This document shows, piece after piece, positions 45,772-54,687 of a DNA stretch of 64,000 nt. Origin of the DNA: Planctomycetales bacterium. Lineage in GTDB: Bacteria; Planctomycetota; Planctomycetia; Planctomycetales; Planctomycetaceae. Every line of letters begins with the position of its first letter. Positions within the stretch are counted from its first letter, which is position 1. A model generated the notes under the pieces. The model ran no database searches. It had not been told where the DNA came from and saw nothing but the letters and a program-made list of their open reading frames with translations. The stretch is from the NCBI GenBank assembly GCA_026400835.1, contig JAPLOA010000077.1, positions 62,001-126,000 on the forward strand, written 5' to 3'. The translations under genes were made by a program, and so were the position numbers.

Positions 45772-47301
45772 ATGAAACTCACATCATTTCAATGGATGGC
45801 AGCAGGTTTAATGCTGTCAGCAGCCGGAGTTGGGGCCAGCATCCATTATGGATCATCGCCAGCCATTGCTGGAACGACGATCAAATGGACGGATACAACG
45901 GCCAGACAAAAAGAAGTCGGCGATCACGCAGTTTCACACAACTACGCGAAGTCACTTTCGGGGGCCTTTCGAGAAGCCTCGGAAGCAGTGATGCCATCGG
46001 TTGTCACTATTCAGTCGATGTCGTCGAAACCTGCGGGGATGGGCCAACACGGCCGGATCCCGGAGGAACTTAAAGACAATCCGCTGTTCAAACAGTTCTT
46101 CGACAACATGCCACAAGAACAGTCGGAAGGGAAGAGTGAACCTCAGCGAACTGGCATGGGCTCCGGAGTCATCGTCGATTCAAGTGGCATCATTCTGACC
46201 AATAACCATGTGGTCAAAGATGCGGACAAGCTCCTGATCAAATTGCATGACGGGCGAGAATTCGAAGCGACGGAATGGAAGACAGATCCGAAGACAGACA
46301 TCGCTGTGGTTCGAATCGACACCAAAGACAGTTTGCCAGCCGCCGTTATTGGCAACAGTGATCAGCTCAACGTCGGCGACTGGGTGATTGCTGTCGGAGC
46401 ACCTTTCGGACTTGATGAAACCGTCACCGCCGGCATCATCAGCGCGAAGGCTCGTGGAATTGGTATCACGGCTCGTGAAGAGTTCCTGCAAACCGATGCG
46501 GCGATCAATCCTGGTAACAGTGGTGGACCGCTGGTGAATCTGGATGGGCAGGTGATCGGTATCAACACAGCGATTTCCAGTACAAGTGGCGGATATCAGG
46601 GCATTGGTTTTGCTGTTCCCGTCAACCTGGCTCGCTGGGTGGGAGATGAATTGATGGCTCACGGAACCGTTCAGCGAGCGTTTCTCGGAGTCGGAATTCA
46701 ATCGATCGACAGTACTCTGTCAAAACAACTGGGACTGGATACCGTCCGAGGAGCAGTCGTTACGGATGTCAGAGCCGGGAGTCCTGCGGCCAATGCCGGA
46801 CTACTTAGCGGAGACGTGATTCTGGAGTTTGATGGGACGTCGATCACGAAACCAGCAGATCTTCAGGGACGCGTTGAACGAGCTTCACTGAAGGATGTTC
46901 ACAAGGTTGTGGTTCTGCGAGATGGCAAGAAGATGTCGATTGACGTTCGAGTCGAAGCAATGCCAACAACGGTGTCTGCTGCGGAACCAACGAAGGCTGA
47001 GAAATCAACATCTTCAGAGTTCAATGGACTGGGACTTCAGTTGTCTGATCTCACGCCAGATGTCGCAAGTCAATTGGGAATGTCCGATGTCAATGGAGTC
47101 GTGATCACCGGTATTAAGCCAGGTAGTCCGGCCGCCAATGCTGGACTCGAAGATGGCATGGTAATCCGCAAGGTTGGCAAGACATCAGTTAAGTCGGTCA
47201 CCGAGTTTGGTGATGCCGTGAAGGAGTTCAAACCTGAAGATGGAGTGCTGATGCTCGTGCAGGCCGGCGAGAGTTCTCGATTTGTGGTGGTGCAAGGGTA
47301 A
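45772..47301 (+). CDS. degP: Periplasmic serine protease, DegP/HtrA (Do) family
   Basis: A 509-residue protease/chaperone of envelope quality control. Signal/anchor segment at the N-terminus (WMAAGLMLSAAGVGASI); trypsin-like domain with catalytic triad His146 (LTNNHVV), Asp176 (KTDIAVV) and Ser250 (NPGNSGGPL); two PDZ domains (from about residue 305, and from about 415 with GVVITGIKPGSPAANAGL). The gap between PDZ domains is Ala/Lys/Ser-rich. GGGAGAG precedes the ATG. Expression is probably driven by the sigma-54 promoter at 45656 under the neighbouring two-component system. Confidence 0.95.
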   Translation: MKLTSFQWMAAGLMLSAAGVGASIHYGSSPAIAGTTIKWTDTTARQKEVGDHAVSHNYAKSLSGAFREASEAVMPSVVTIQSMSSKPAGMGQHGRIPEELKDNPLFKQFFDNMPQEQSEGKSEPQRTGMGSGVIVDSSGIILTNNHVVKDADKLLIKLHDGREFEATEWKTDPKTDIAVVRIDTKDSLPAAVIGNSDQLNVGDWVIAVGAPFGLDETVTAGIISAKARGIGITAREEFLQTDAAINPGNSGGPLVNLDGQVIGINTAISSTSGGYQGIGFAVPVNLARWVGDELMAHGTVQRAFLGVGIQSIDSTLSKQLGLDTVRGAVVTDVRAGSPAANAGLLSGDVILEFDGTSITKPADLQGRVERASLKDVHKVVVLRDGKKMSIDVRVEAMPTTVSAAEPTKAEKSTSSEFNGLGLQLSDLTPDVASQLGMSDVNGVVITGIKPGSPAANAGLEDGMVIRKVGKTSVKSVTEFGDAVKEFKPEDGVLMLVQAGESSRFVVVQG

Positions 47302-47433
47302 CTGTTTCCCGAACAAGAAATCTGTTAGCCTCAATCAGGGTCGGCACTGAGTTTCTTTCCAGGGATCGGTGCTGGCAATTTCCGGATGACTGATCTGATA
47401 ACCTGCAGGACCCGCCCGCGGGTTCGTTGATAA

Positions 47434-47484
47434 GTAAGCCGACATGATGGACGCCGCAGGGCGTTTCGTCACGTCGGCTTTTTT
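47434..47484 (+). promoter_or_regulatory. Leader hairpin family, copy A (before the P-type ATPase)
   Basis: GTAAGCCGAC (47434-47443) pairs with GTCGGCTT (47473-47480), followed by six T residues starting at 47479. The inner stem GACGCC/GGCGTT continues the hairpin. It ends about 57 nt before the ATPase start at 47541 and more than 130 nt after the protease stop, so it belongs to the leader of the ATPase rather than to the end of the protease transcript. The 60 nt upstream share blocks with copy C (GGCAAT...CGGATGACT). Confidence 0.65.
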
Positions 47485-47540
47485 GTTGGCCGTATCTTGC
47501 TGCGTTTGCGAATTCACCAGCTCTTTTCAGGGACAAAACA

Positions 47541-50207
47541 TTGACCGGCTCCACACTGTTCCCGAAAAGATTATTTGCCTCGATCCGTCGCGAGAAGCCG
47601 CAAGTCGACGCGTCGCAGAGATTAATCGAAGCCGCGACGCTGGATGCCGAAGGAACCTGCCGGCTGCTGAAGACCAGCACCAGTGGACTCAGCGAACATG
47701 CGGCGCGATTCAGGCTCAAGCAATATGGCCCCAATATCCTCGCGGCTGACGCTCAGGGCGGATTTGGCAGGATTCTGCGTCACGCGGTCTTCAATCCGCT
47801 CGTGATGCTGCTGGCATCGCTGGTGCTGGTTTCGTTTATCACGGGCGATATTCGAGCCGCCACAGTGATGTCGGCGATGATCGTGCTCGGTGTCGGTCTT
47901 AATCTGCTGCAGGAAGGTCGAGCCAGCAAGGCCGCAGCAAAACTGAAGGCCATGATTTCGCTCACAGCGACCGTCGTCCGAAACGGGCAGCCGCAGGAGA
48001 TTTCGATCTCTCAATTGGTGCCCGGAGACATCGTGCAGTTGGCCGCTGGAGATATGGTTCCCGCCGATCTTCGCCTGCTGGTCGCGAAAGATCTGTTTGT
48101 CATGCAGAGCTCTCTCACGGGCGAAAGTTTACCGGTCGAGAAATTCGAAACGGAGAAGGCGATCGCAAGTCATGTCGCAGTCGAACTCACTTGCGTTGCC
48201 TTTCTTGGCACCAGCGTGGAAAGTGGCTCGGCGACCGGTGTCGTTGTCGCGACCGGGAAAGACACGTATCTCGGCGGTATGGCCGAAACATTGTCGGAAC
48301 AGCCGGAAGAAAGTGCCTTCGACAAAGGCATTGCAAAATTCACGTGGCTGATACTGCGATTTGTTCTCGTGATGGTTCCGCTGGTGTTCTTCATCAACGG
48401 ATTTACCAAAGGAAACTGGTCGGAGGCCTTCTTCTTCGCGATCGCAGTAGCCGTCGGCCTGACGCCGGAAATGCTGCCGATGATCGTTACCGTCTGCCTG
48501 TCTCAGGGTGCGTTAGCCATGAGCCGTCAGAAGGTGATCGTGAAGCGACTCAATGCGATTCAGAACCTTGGAGCGATGGATGTGTTGTGCACCGACAAGA
48601 CCGGGACACTCACCATGGACCAGGTGATTCTTGAACGCCACTGCGATATCGTGCTGAAGGAGAGTGATGATGTCCTGGCTCTGGCCTACATGAACAGCCA
48701 TTTTCAAACCGGCCTGAAAAACATCCTCGACCGCGCTGTGCTGGCCCACGTGGAAACTCACGATCATGCCAGAATTCCGGAATACACCAAGGTCGACGAG
48801 ATCCCGTTCGACTTTCAGCGTCGCATCATGTCCGTTGTCGTGCGAACTCCTGAGAACAAGGACCGCATCATCAGCAAAGGCGCGCCGGAAGCCATCTTTC
48901 CTCGGTGTGCCGAGTTCGAACTGGCCGGGCAGCGGCTGCCGATGGACCATGCTCATATCGAAGAGCTGAAGAAGGAGTACGAACGACTCTCGGCTGATGG
49001 ATTCCGAGTTCTCGCGATTGCCAGCAAAGACATCGCTCCACGAGGTATCGTCGCCGGGGATTCAACGCCTTACACGAAAGACGATGAAGCCAGTCTGACG
49101 TTGAAGGGTTACGTGGCGTTTCTTGATCCGCCGAAAGATTCTGCCAACGCGGCCCTCAAAGCTCTGCAGGCCCACGGGATCTCGGTGAAGGTCGTCACCG
49201 GGGACAATGAACTCGTTGCAAAGAAGATCTGCAAAGAGGTTGGACTGGCCACCGATTTTGTTCTGCTGGGCAGCGATGTCGAAGCCATGTCCGACGTGCA
49301 GCTTGCGGATGTTGCGTGGAAGACAACGTTGTTTGCTCGTGTTTCCCCGACGCACAAACAGCGAATCATCAAGGCTCTGCAATCTCAGAAGCATATCGTC
49401 GGCTTCATGGGAGATGGCATCAACGATGCTCCGGCGCTGCGAACGGCCGATGTCGGGATCAGTGTCGACACCGCTGTGGATATTGCCAAAGAATCGGCCG
49501 ATCTGATCCTGCTGGAAAAATCCCTGATGGTTCTGGAGGCTGGCGTCGTCGAAGGTCGCAAAGTCTTCGCCAACATACTGAAGTACGTTCGCATGGGAGC
49601 CAGCAGCAACTTCGGCAATATGTTCAGTGTGCTCGGGGCGAGTATTTTTGTGCCGTTCCTGCCGATGTCTCCGATTCAGATTCTTGCGAACAATTTGCTG
49701 TACGACATCAGCCAGACCGCGATCCCAACTGACAACGTGGATGCCGAGCAGATCACGAAGCCACGGCCGTGGGACATGCAGCAGCTGACTCGATTCATCG
49801 TGTTCATCGGGCCTTGTTCGTCGTTGTTCGATTTCACGACGTTCTTCATCATGCTCTACGTCTTCAAATGCTGGGATACGAGCACACCCGAAGCTGCGGT
49901 TCACAGCACTCGGCTGTTTCAGACCGGCTGGTTTGTTGAGAGCCTGTTAACTCAGACGTTGATCATTCACATCATCCGGACGAACAAGATCCCGTTCCTG
50001 CAGAGCTGGCCTTCCTGGCCGCTGCTTGTCATGTCCGCAACCATTATGGCCATCGGAGTTGCCATCCCCTTCACCGTGCTCGGCGACTATCTCGGTTTTA
50101 CTCAACTTCCCACGCTCTACTGGCCTTTATTGGCCATATCACTTCTTGCCTACATCGTGATCACGCAGTTGCTGAAAATGTGGCTGTTGAAGAGAAGCTG
50201 GATTTGA
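47541..50207 (+). CDS. mgtA: P-type ATPase, MgtA-like (magnesium importer type)
   Basis: An 888-residue P3B-type ATPase. Order: N-terminal cation ATPase domain; actuator motif LTGES; DKTGTLT phosphorylation site with the catalytic Asp at about residue 350; KGAPEAIF in the N domain; TGDN; and MGDGINDAPALRTADVGISV hinge, with about ten membrane helices. MgtA-type landmarks include GLTPEMLPMIV in helix 4 and DNVDAEQITKPRPWD near the C-terminus. TTG start at 47541 with AGGGA upstream. The leader carries hairpin copy A. A role in Mg uptake under stress fits the neighbours, but ion specificity is inferred. Confidence 0.9.
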   Translation: MTGSTLFPKRLFASIRREKPQVDASQRLIEAATLDAEGTCRLLKTSTSGLSEHAARFRLKQYGPNILAADAQGGFGRILRHAVFNPLVMLLASLVLVSFITGDIRAATVMSAMIVLGVGLNLLQEGRASKAAAKLKAMISLTATVVRNGQPQEISISQLVPGDIVQLAAGDMVPADLRLLVAKDLFVMQSSLTGESLPVEKFETEKAIASHVAVELTCVAFLGTSVESGSATGVVVATGKDTYLGGMAETLSEQPEESAFDKGIAKFTWLILRFVLVMVPLVFFINGFTKGNWSEAFFFAIAVAVGLTPEMLPMIVTVCLSQGALAMSRQKVIVKRLNAIQNLGAMDVLCTDKTGTLTMDQVILERHCDIVLKESDDVLALAYMNSHFQTGLKNILDRAVLAHVETHDHARIPEYTKVDEIPFDFQRRIMSVVVRTPENKDRIISKGAPEAIFPRCAEFELAGQRLPMDHAHIEELKKEYERLSADGFRVLAIASKDIAPRGIVAGDSTPYTKDDEASLTLKGYVAFLDPPKDSANAALKALQAHGISVKVVTGDNELVAKKICKEVGLATDFVLLGSDVEAMSDVQLADVAWKTTLFARVSPTHKQRIIKALQSQKHIVGFMGDGINDAPALRTADVGISVDTAVDIAKESADLILLEKSLMVLEAGVVEGRKVFANILKYVRMGASSNFGNMFSVLGASIFVPFLPMSPIQILANNLLYDISQTAIPTDNVDAEQITKPRPWDMQQLTRFIVFIGPCSSLFDFTTFFIMLYVFKCWDTSTPEAAVHSTRLFQTGWFVESLLTQTLIIHIIRTNKIPFLQSWPSWPLLVMSATIMAIGVAIPFTVLGDYLGFTQLPTLYWPLLAISLLAYIVITQLLKMWLLKRSWI

Positions 50208-50498
50208 ACCTCAAACAGACCGGAACAGGAGATCTTAATTATCGGTTGTCTAATCCTGGAGATTCGCTGACACCACAACTGCCGTCACTGCGACGCGTTT
50301 AAACCTTTCGAGAAACTCTCGACGGCAATCTGTGAATTACCCACAATTCCAGCAGATGGTGCTCATTGGTGTTGCTAATCTTGCTCATATCGTGAAGATC
50401 GGACCGTCACAGCAGCACATCGTGTTTGGTGACAATATCTCAGGTCGTCGGACGACCCCAGAAATGGCAGTTCAAATGTGAGCCGCCAGTTTTCAGGT
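50208..50498. other. Long leader/intergenic stretch before the stress membrane protein
   Basis: About 290 nt with no gene. It includes a small hairpin CGAGAAACTCTCG at about 50319 and GTCGTCGGACGAC at about 50444, the latter a possible partner of the GCCGAC arm of the following leader hairpin. No sigma-54 site found. Confidence 0.4.
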
Positions 50499-50548
50499 AA
50501 GCCGACGTGATCGAATACTTTCGAGTATTCGGTCACGTCGGCTTTTTT
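50499..50548 (+). promoter_or_regulatory. Leader hairpin family, copy B
   Basis: AAGCCGACGTGA (50499-50510) pairs with TCACGTCGGCTT (50533-50544); the inner stem CGAATACT/AGTATTCG closes on a TTCG tetraloop, giving about 20 bp in all, then a run of T. It ends about 27 nt before ATG 50575. Outer arms are identical to copies A and C over 8 bp; inner arms differ in sequence but pair. As an intrinsic terminator it would be very strong, yet it lies about 290 nt past the previous gene. Confidence 0.75.
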
Positions 50549-50574
50549 TATGCCCCAAAGAAAGACGTGTTCTG

Positions 50575-51138
50575 ATGAAAAAGCCAAACGTAAAGATCGA
50601 CCGCCACATGAATAGTGTGATCGCGACGTTCAGTACTCACACGTTGGCCGAGGATGCTGTCAAACATCTGGCAGACGCCGGCTTTGATATGAAGCTGCTG
50701 TCCATCATTGGCAAAGGATATCACTCCGAAGAAAACGTCGTGGGCTATTACAACGCCGGCGATCGCATGTTGTACTGGGGCACCCAGGGAGCCTTCTGGG
50801 GCGGATTCTGGGCGCTGTTGTTTGGGTCAGGATTCTTTATTGTGCCGGGAATTGGACCGCTGCTTGTGGCTGGTCCCTTCGTGGCTGCACTCGTCGGAGC
50901 CCTCGAAAGCGCGGCGGTGGTGGGTGGATTGAGTGCTCTCGGAGCGGCGTTGGTCAGTGTCGGGATTCCGAATAACAGCATGGTGCAGTACGAAGGCTGC
51001 ATCAAGTCCGGACAGTTTCTGATGGTGGCTCATGGAACTCCGGAAGAAGTCGAACGAGCAAAGGAACTGCTGAGCACTTCCGGGGCGACCAAAGCGGAAT
51101 TGTTTCTGGTTGAGGAACCTGCCGTGGCGGTAGCCTGA
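50575..51138 (+). CDS. General stress protein 17M-like membrane protein
   Basis: A 187-residue protein. The N-terminal ~60 residues (VIATFSTHTLAEDAVKHLAD, AGFDMKLLSIIGKGYHSEE) form the YflT/GSP17M-type ferredoxin-like domain, followed by two glycine-rich membrane helices (ALLFGSGFFIVPGIGPLLVA, FVAALVGALESAAVVGGLSA) and a C-terminal domain. Homologues are typically induced by general stress. It is preceded by leader hairpin B and followed by dps. Family call from domain layout. Confidence 0.75.
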   Translation: MKKPNVKIDRHMNSVIATFSTHTLAEDAVKHLADAGFDMKLLSIIGKGYHSEENVVGYYNAGDRMLYWGTQGAFWGGFWALLFGSGFFIVPGIGPLLVAGPFVAALVGALESAAVVGGLSALGAALVSVGIPNNSMVQYEGCIKSGQFLMVAHGTPEEVERAKELLSTSGATKAELFLVEEPAVAVA

Positions 51139-51144
51139 TACTTT

Positions 51145-51217
51145 GTCAGGACAGGAATCGTACGTTGGACATTCTTGTCCGACGTCCATGCGACGGGCAG
51201 GAATGCCCATCCTGACC
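51145..51217. repeat. Short inverted-repeat cluster
   Basis: GTCAGGACAGGAAT (51145-51158) and a mirrored CATCCTGAC near 51217 enclose GGACattcttGTCC (51167-51180) and GGGCAGGAATGCCC (51195-51208). Several overlapping palindromes built of GGACA/TGTCC units resemble small interspersed repeats. There is no T-run; it sits just after the stress-protein gene. Confidence 0.5.
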
Positions 51218-51331
51218 AATGCTGACGAAGCACAAGTCAGCAACCGGATTTCATTGGGTTTACGCCAAATAGAGCCGCCTGTGGCTTGCCGTTAAACAAG
51301 TTCATTTCATCTCTTTAAAGAATTTTCTCGT

Positions 51332-51853
51332 ATGAACACATCTATCTCTATTGTGGCTGATCCCAATCAGATGTACGAAACGGAGAATGATATTCCGCTT
51401 TTGCGTCGTACGGCTTTGAACGTGCTGATGAACCAGCGATTGGCGTCGGCTATCGATCTGCAATTGCAGTTGAAGCAGGCTCACTGGAATGTCAAAGGTC
51501 CAAACTTTATCGGCCTGCATGAATTGTTCGACAAGGTCAGTGAAGCGATCGAACCGTATGTGGACATGATTGCCGAACGTATCGTGCAGCTGGGAGGAAC
51601 AGCCGAAGGAACGATTCGAGGCGCTGCGAATCGTTCAAGGCTGACCGAGTATCCTTCGAGCATTGGCGATGGTTCCGCTCACGTCGATGCGGTGGCTCAT
51701 GCGTTGTCAACGTTTGCTTATGAATCCCGCAACACGATTACTGAAGCCGATGAACTGGAAGACGCCGTGACGGCCGACCTGTTTACCGAGGTAACTCGGG
51801 GCATTGATAAGTGGCTGTGGTTTGTAGAAGCTCATCATCAGGCCACGAAGTAG
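51332..51853 (+). CDS. dps: Dps-family DNA-binding ferritin-like protein
   Basis: A 173-residue Dps: dodecameric ferroxidase that stores iron and protects DNA in starvation or peroxide stress. The ferroxidase signature spans QLKQAHWNVKGPNFIGLHEL then FDKVSEAIEPYVDMIAERI, with the His, Asp and Glu ligands of the inter-subunit site. The N-terminal tail is short. It sits between the stress membrane protein and the decayed exporter. A terminator-like hairpin follows at 51926. Confidence 0.95.
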   Translation: MNTSISIVADPNQMYETENDIPLLRRTALNVLMNQRLASAIDLQLQLKQAHWNVKGPNFIGLHELFDKVSEAIEPYVDMIAERIVQLGGTAEGTIRGAANRSRLTEYPSSIGDGSAHVDAVAHALSTFAYESRNTITEADELEDAVTADLFTEVTRGIDKWLWFVEAHHQATK

Positions 51854-51925
51854 GTTGTGGTCGGCTGCGATTCGGTTTAACGGCAAGCTGAAGCCGTCAG
51901 TGTCTCGCCTTGTTGAGCAAATCAG

Positions 51926-51950
51926 CCGGAACGCGTTAGCGTCCGGTTTT
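51926..51950 (+). terminator. Probable terminator after dps
   Basis: CCGGAACGC (51926-51934) and GCGTCCGG (51939-51946) form a GC-rich stem with one bulge around GTTA, followed by TTTT. It is located about 70 nt after the dps stop. Confidence 0.6.
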
Positions 51951-52045
51951 CGCTGCAAAAATTCTGCAAAAAAATCGGGGCCAACGCACTGCGGCTGATG
52001 AATCGCTAAACGATGATAGCCGTCCTCAAAGATCTCACGACATGA

Positions 52046-52424
52046 CTCAAGGGCAGCTATTTGGCACTCGCCGTCGGTACGTTGATCGTTGTGATGTTCT
52101 CGACGGGCTTTGGGCTGTTCGCTTCGACATTCACAAAAAGCCGGATTGCGGCACTCTTTGCAACGATTTTCGGAACGATGATTCCGACCGTTCAGTTTGC
52201 CGGACTGATCAACCCTGTTTCGTCACTTGAAGGTGTTGGTGCGATCATTGGTCGCATGTATCCGGCGTCTCATTTTCTGATCATCAGTCGTGGCGTGTTC
52301 AACAAGTCGCTCGGATTTTTCAGTCTCAGCTCATCATTTCGGCCCATGATGCTGGCCCATGATGCTGGCCGTGCCAGTAATTCTTGGTGTGTCTGTTCTG
52401 TTGCAGAAGAAACAGGAGACGTAA
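52046..52424 (+). pseudogene. C-terminal remnant of an RbbA-type ABC exporter
   Basis: The frame from about 52050 reads YLALAVGTLIVVMFSTGFGL, FASTFTKSRIAALFATIFGT, MIPTVQFAGLINPVSSLEG and HFLIISRGVFNKSLGF, which is the final membrane portion of RbbA-type (ABC-2) proteins. The ATP-binding domains and the rest of the gene are missing. A 13-bp tandem duplication (GGCCCATGATGCT at 52341-52353 and 52354-52366) shifts the frame; without it the protein would end MMLAVPVILGVSVLLLQKKQET at TAA 52424. The next gene's ATG lies 5 nt beyond, as in intact operons. Confidence 0.85.
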
Positions 52425-52428
52425 CCTC

Positions 52429-53547
52429 ATGTCACGCGCGAGCAACATCGATCGACTGGGCACGAAAGAACTACGGAGCCTCACAGGAGATCCGATCCTG
52501 CTTAGTCTGATCGTCTACACGTTCAACTTCTCGATTTGCATTTCCGCCACCGCCAAACCAGAAACTCTGCATAACGCGCCGATTGCGATCGTGGATGAGG
52601 GTGATTCACCATTGTCGGCCATTATGATTTCGGCATTCTGCCCGCCGCGATTCAAGTCGCCCCGGATGATCACTCAGGCCATGATTGATGGCGGAATGGA
52701 TACCGGAGACTTTACGTTTGTGGTGGACATTCCCCCGGGACTTCCAACGTGATGTTCTGGCGGGCAAGTCCCCGGCGATTCCATTGAACGTGGATGCGAC
52801 AGGAATGAGTCAGGCCTTTGTCGGCAGCAGCGACATCCAGCAAATGGCGATGGATGAAGTCAATGAGTTCACTCAGCGAGGCAAAGGTACGACACCGGCC
52901 GCCATAGGGCTGGCACTTCGGGCTCGCTTCAATCCCAATCTCGAGCAGGCCTGGTTCGGCTCACTCATGGAAATCATCAACGTAACAATGTTGTCGATCA
53001 TCCTGACAGGAGCCGCGCTGATTCGGGAACGCGAACACGGAACCATTGAGCATCTGCTGGTCATGCCGGTCACTCCTGCAGAAATCATGCTGGCGAAGGT
53101 TTGGTCGATGGGGACGGTGGTGCTGCTGGCCGCCGGGCTTTCGCTGGTCTTTGTTGTGCAGGGGCTCATCCGAGTTCCGATCGAGGGCTCTGTCAGTCTT
53201 TTTCTTGTCGGGACGGCCCAGCATTTGTTTGCGACCACCTCTCCGGGAATCTTTATGGCGACGCAGGCGAACTCCATGCCGCAGTTCGGAATCCTCGCCG
53301 TTCTCGTGATGATGCCACTCCAGCTATTGTCAGGCAACGCGACACGTCGCGAAAGCACGCCGGACTTTATTCAGAATTTGATGCTCATCGCACCAACGAC
53401 GCATTTTGTGGCGATCGGTCAGGCCATTCTTTTTCGAGGAGCCGGGTTTGCCGTCGTCTGGCCATCATTCGTCGCGCTGCTGCTCATTGGCGGGGCTTTC
53501 TTATTGCCCTGAATCGGTTCCGCAAGTCTATCAGTCAGATGACCTGA
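52429..53547 (+). pseudogene. YhhJ-type ABC-2 permease with two frameshifts
   Basis: Starts at ATG 52429 (MSRASNIDRLGTKELRSLTG) and is homologous throughout to YhhJ-type ABC-2 permeases. The first frame breaks at 'DIPPGLPT-stop' (52752). One extra C in the CCCCC run near 52735 explains it, because the next frame continues PRDFQRDVLAGKSPAIPLNV, then LTGAALIREREHGTIEHLLV and LMLIAPTTHFVAIGQAILF. A second break near 53500 (one missing base) turns the expected tail IALNRFRKSISQMT into a premature stop at 53512. Two small indels could be sequencing errors, but with the damaged partner gene decay is likelier. Confidence 0.85.
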
Positions 53548-53920
53548 TCGAATGGTCTGCATCGGTTCTGCTCGAGCAGATCGGTGGCAACGGTAAGACT
53601 TCAACTCTCGGCCAGCCGTAGACGAATGGATTATCGTCAGAGTCAGGCAAGCTCGCTCGCCATTTTTCAACAGTGTTTATGAAGCGTAGTTATGAAAGAC
53701 ATTTAGGTCGGGAGATGAAGCTGTTCATCATCAGAATAAGCTTCACTATTACTTATTATGATTAAGTCGAAGAATACAATGCAGAGTCGGGTTGTTAATG
53801 TTTCGACGGCGGTTACTATGCAGGACCGAGATGAGTGGCGAGTACCACTTATCGCGGGCAATAATTTCGGATGACTAAATAAATCGCAAACCAGTTCTCT
53901 GCTGGCGGGCGAATTTACGA
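53548..53920. other. Intergenic/leader stretch before hairpin copy C
   Basis: No gene seen. An AT-rich patch (53735-53790) and the blocks GGGCAAT...CGGATGACT (53857-53876) shared with the leader of copy A are present. Confidence 0.4.
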
Positions 53921-53976
53921 GTAAGCCGACATGGACTGAATCTTCAATTGAGGATTTAGTTCATGTCGGCTTTTTT
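53921..53976 (+). promoter_or_regulatory. Leader hairpin family, copy C
   Basis: GTAAGCCGACATG (53921-53933) pairs with CATGTCGGCTT (53962-53972), followed by six T residues in total. The inner stem ACTGAATC/GATTTAGT holds with one G-U pair. It ends about 48 nt before GTG 54024 and over 370 nt past the previous gene. The outer 8 bp are identical to copies A and B; the inner stem is different but paired. Confidence 0.7.
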
Positions 53977-54023
53977 CGTTGCGCTTCGCATCAGCGTGGC
54001 CATCGAATGAAAGGAACTCTCTC

Positions 54024-54284
54024 GTGAGTCAGATTTCTACGTGGATTGGTCGCTGGTGGGCTTGGCCCGAAAAGACATTGACCAGACGCAACGCGCAGCC
54101 GTTCGCTTTTCGCCTGCGAGTGGATCCAACGCTGATGAATCCGGGTGCCCCAGGCATGAGCTGCACGGCACTGGAATTCAGGCGGATCAGAGAAAGCAAT
54201 GGTACTGAGCCTGCGACGAGGACTCTTGTTCGCTCATGCGTGGCCGGCCACACCGTGAAGATTTTGCTCCTGAAGCATGCATGA
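54024..54284 (+). CDS. Small hypothetical protein behind leader hairpin C
   Basis: An 86-residue frame from GTG 54024 with AAAGGAA 8 nt upstream, reading MSQISTWIGRWWAWPEKTLT. The N-terminus is Trp-rich and amphipathic; the C-terminus is basic. No family recognised. The good ribosome binding site and the leader support translation. It lies 93 nt upstream of csrA. Confidence 0.45.
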   Translation: MSQISTWIGRWWAWPEKTLTRRNAQPFAFRLRVDPTLMNPGAPGMSCTALEFRRIRESNGTEPATRTLVRSCVAGHTVKILLLKHA

Positions 54285-54377
54285 GGCCGCAAGGGAATTG
54301 GTTGAAACAGGGCTGAACAATGCAGCTCACTGTAAACCAGAGGTTAGGGCGTTGCTCACTTAAACAGGGAGGTTGAG

Positions 54378-54581
54378 ATGTTAGTTTTGACACGGAAGAA
54401 AGCGGAATCGATCGTCGTCTTTCGTTCAGACGGCCACGACTCCGGGATCAGAATTGTTGTGCTGGAGATCTCAAAGGGAATCGCAAAGCTGGGGATCGAA
54501 GCTCCTCCCGATGTTTCTATTCATCGAATGGAAGTTTGGGAACGAATCAAAGAATCCCACGCGGCCTTAAAGGCGTCGTGA
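54378..54581 (+). CDS. csrA: Carbon storage regulator CsrA
   Basis: A 67-residue RNA-binding translational regulator: MLVLTRKKAESIVVF, then IRIVVLEISKGIAKLGIEAP with the RNA-contact Leu/Val residues, and VSIHRMEVWERI. The loop between strands 1 and 2 is a few residues longer than in E. coli CsrA (FRSDGHDSGIRI). GGAGG is ideally placed 6 nt before the ATG. CsrA binds GGA motifs in mRNA leaders; targets are not known here. Confidence 0.93.
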   Translation: MLVLTRKKAESIVVFRSDGHDSGIRIVVLEISKGIAKLGIEAPPDVSIHRMEVWERIKESHAALKAS

Positions 54582-54687
54582 AGAGTTATCAGGCGATGAT
54601 TCTCCGGAACGCGCTGCTGTCTGATCGTTGGCATATTTGATTGTTCAATTGTGATGAAGTTTTGTAGCTATTTAGAGGAGTTAAAGA

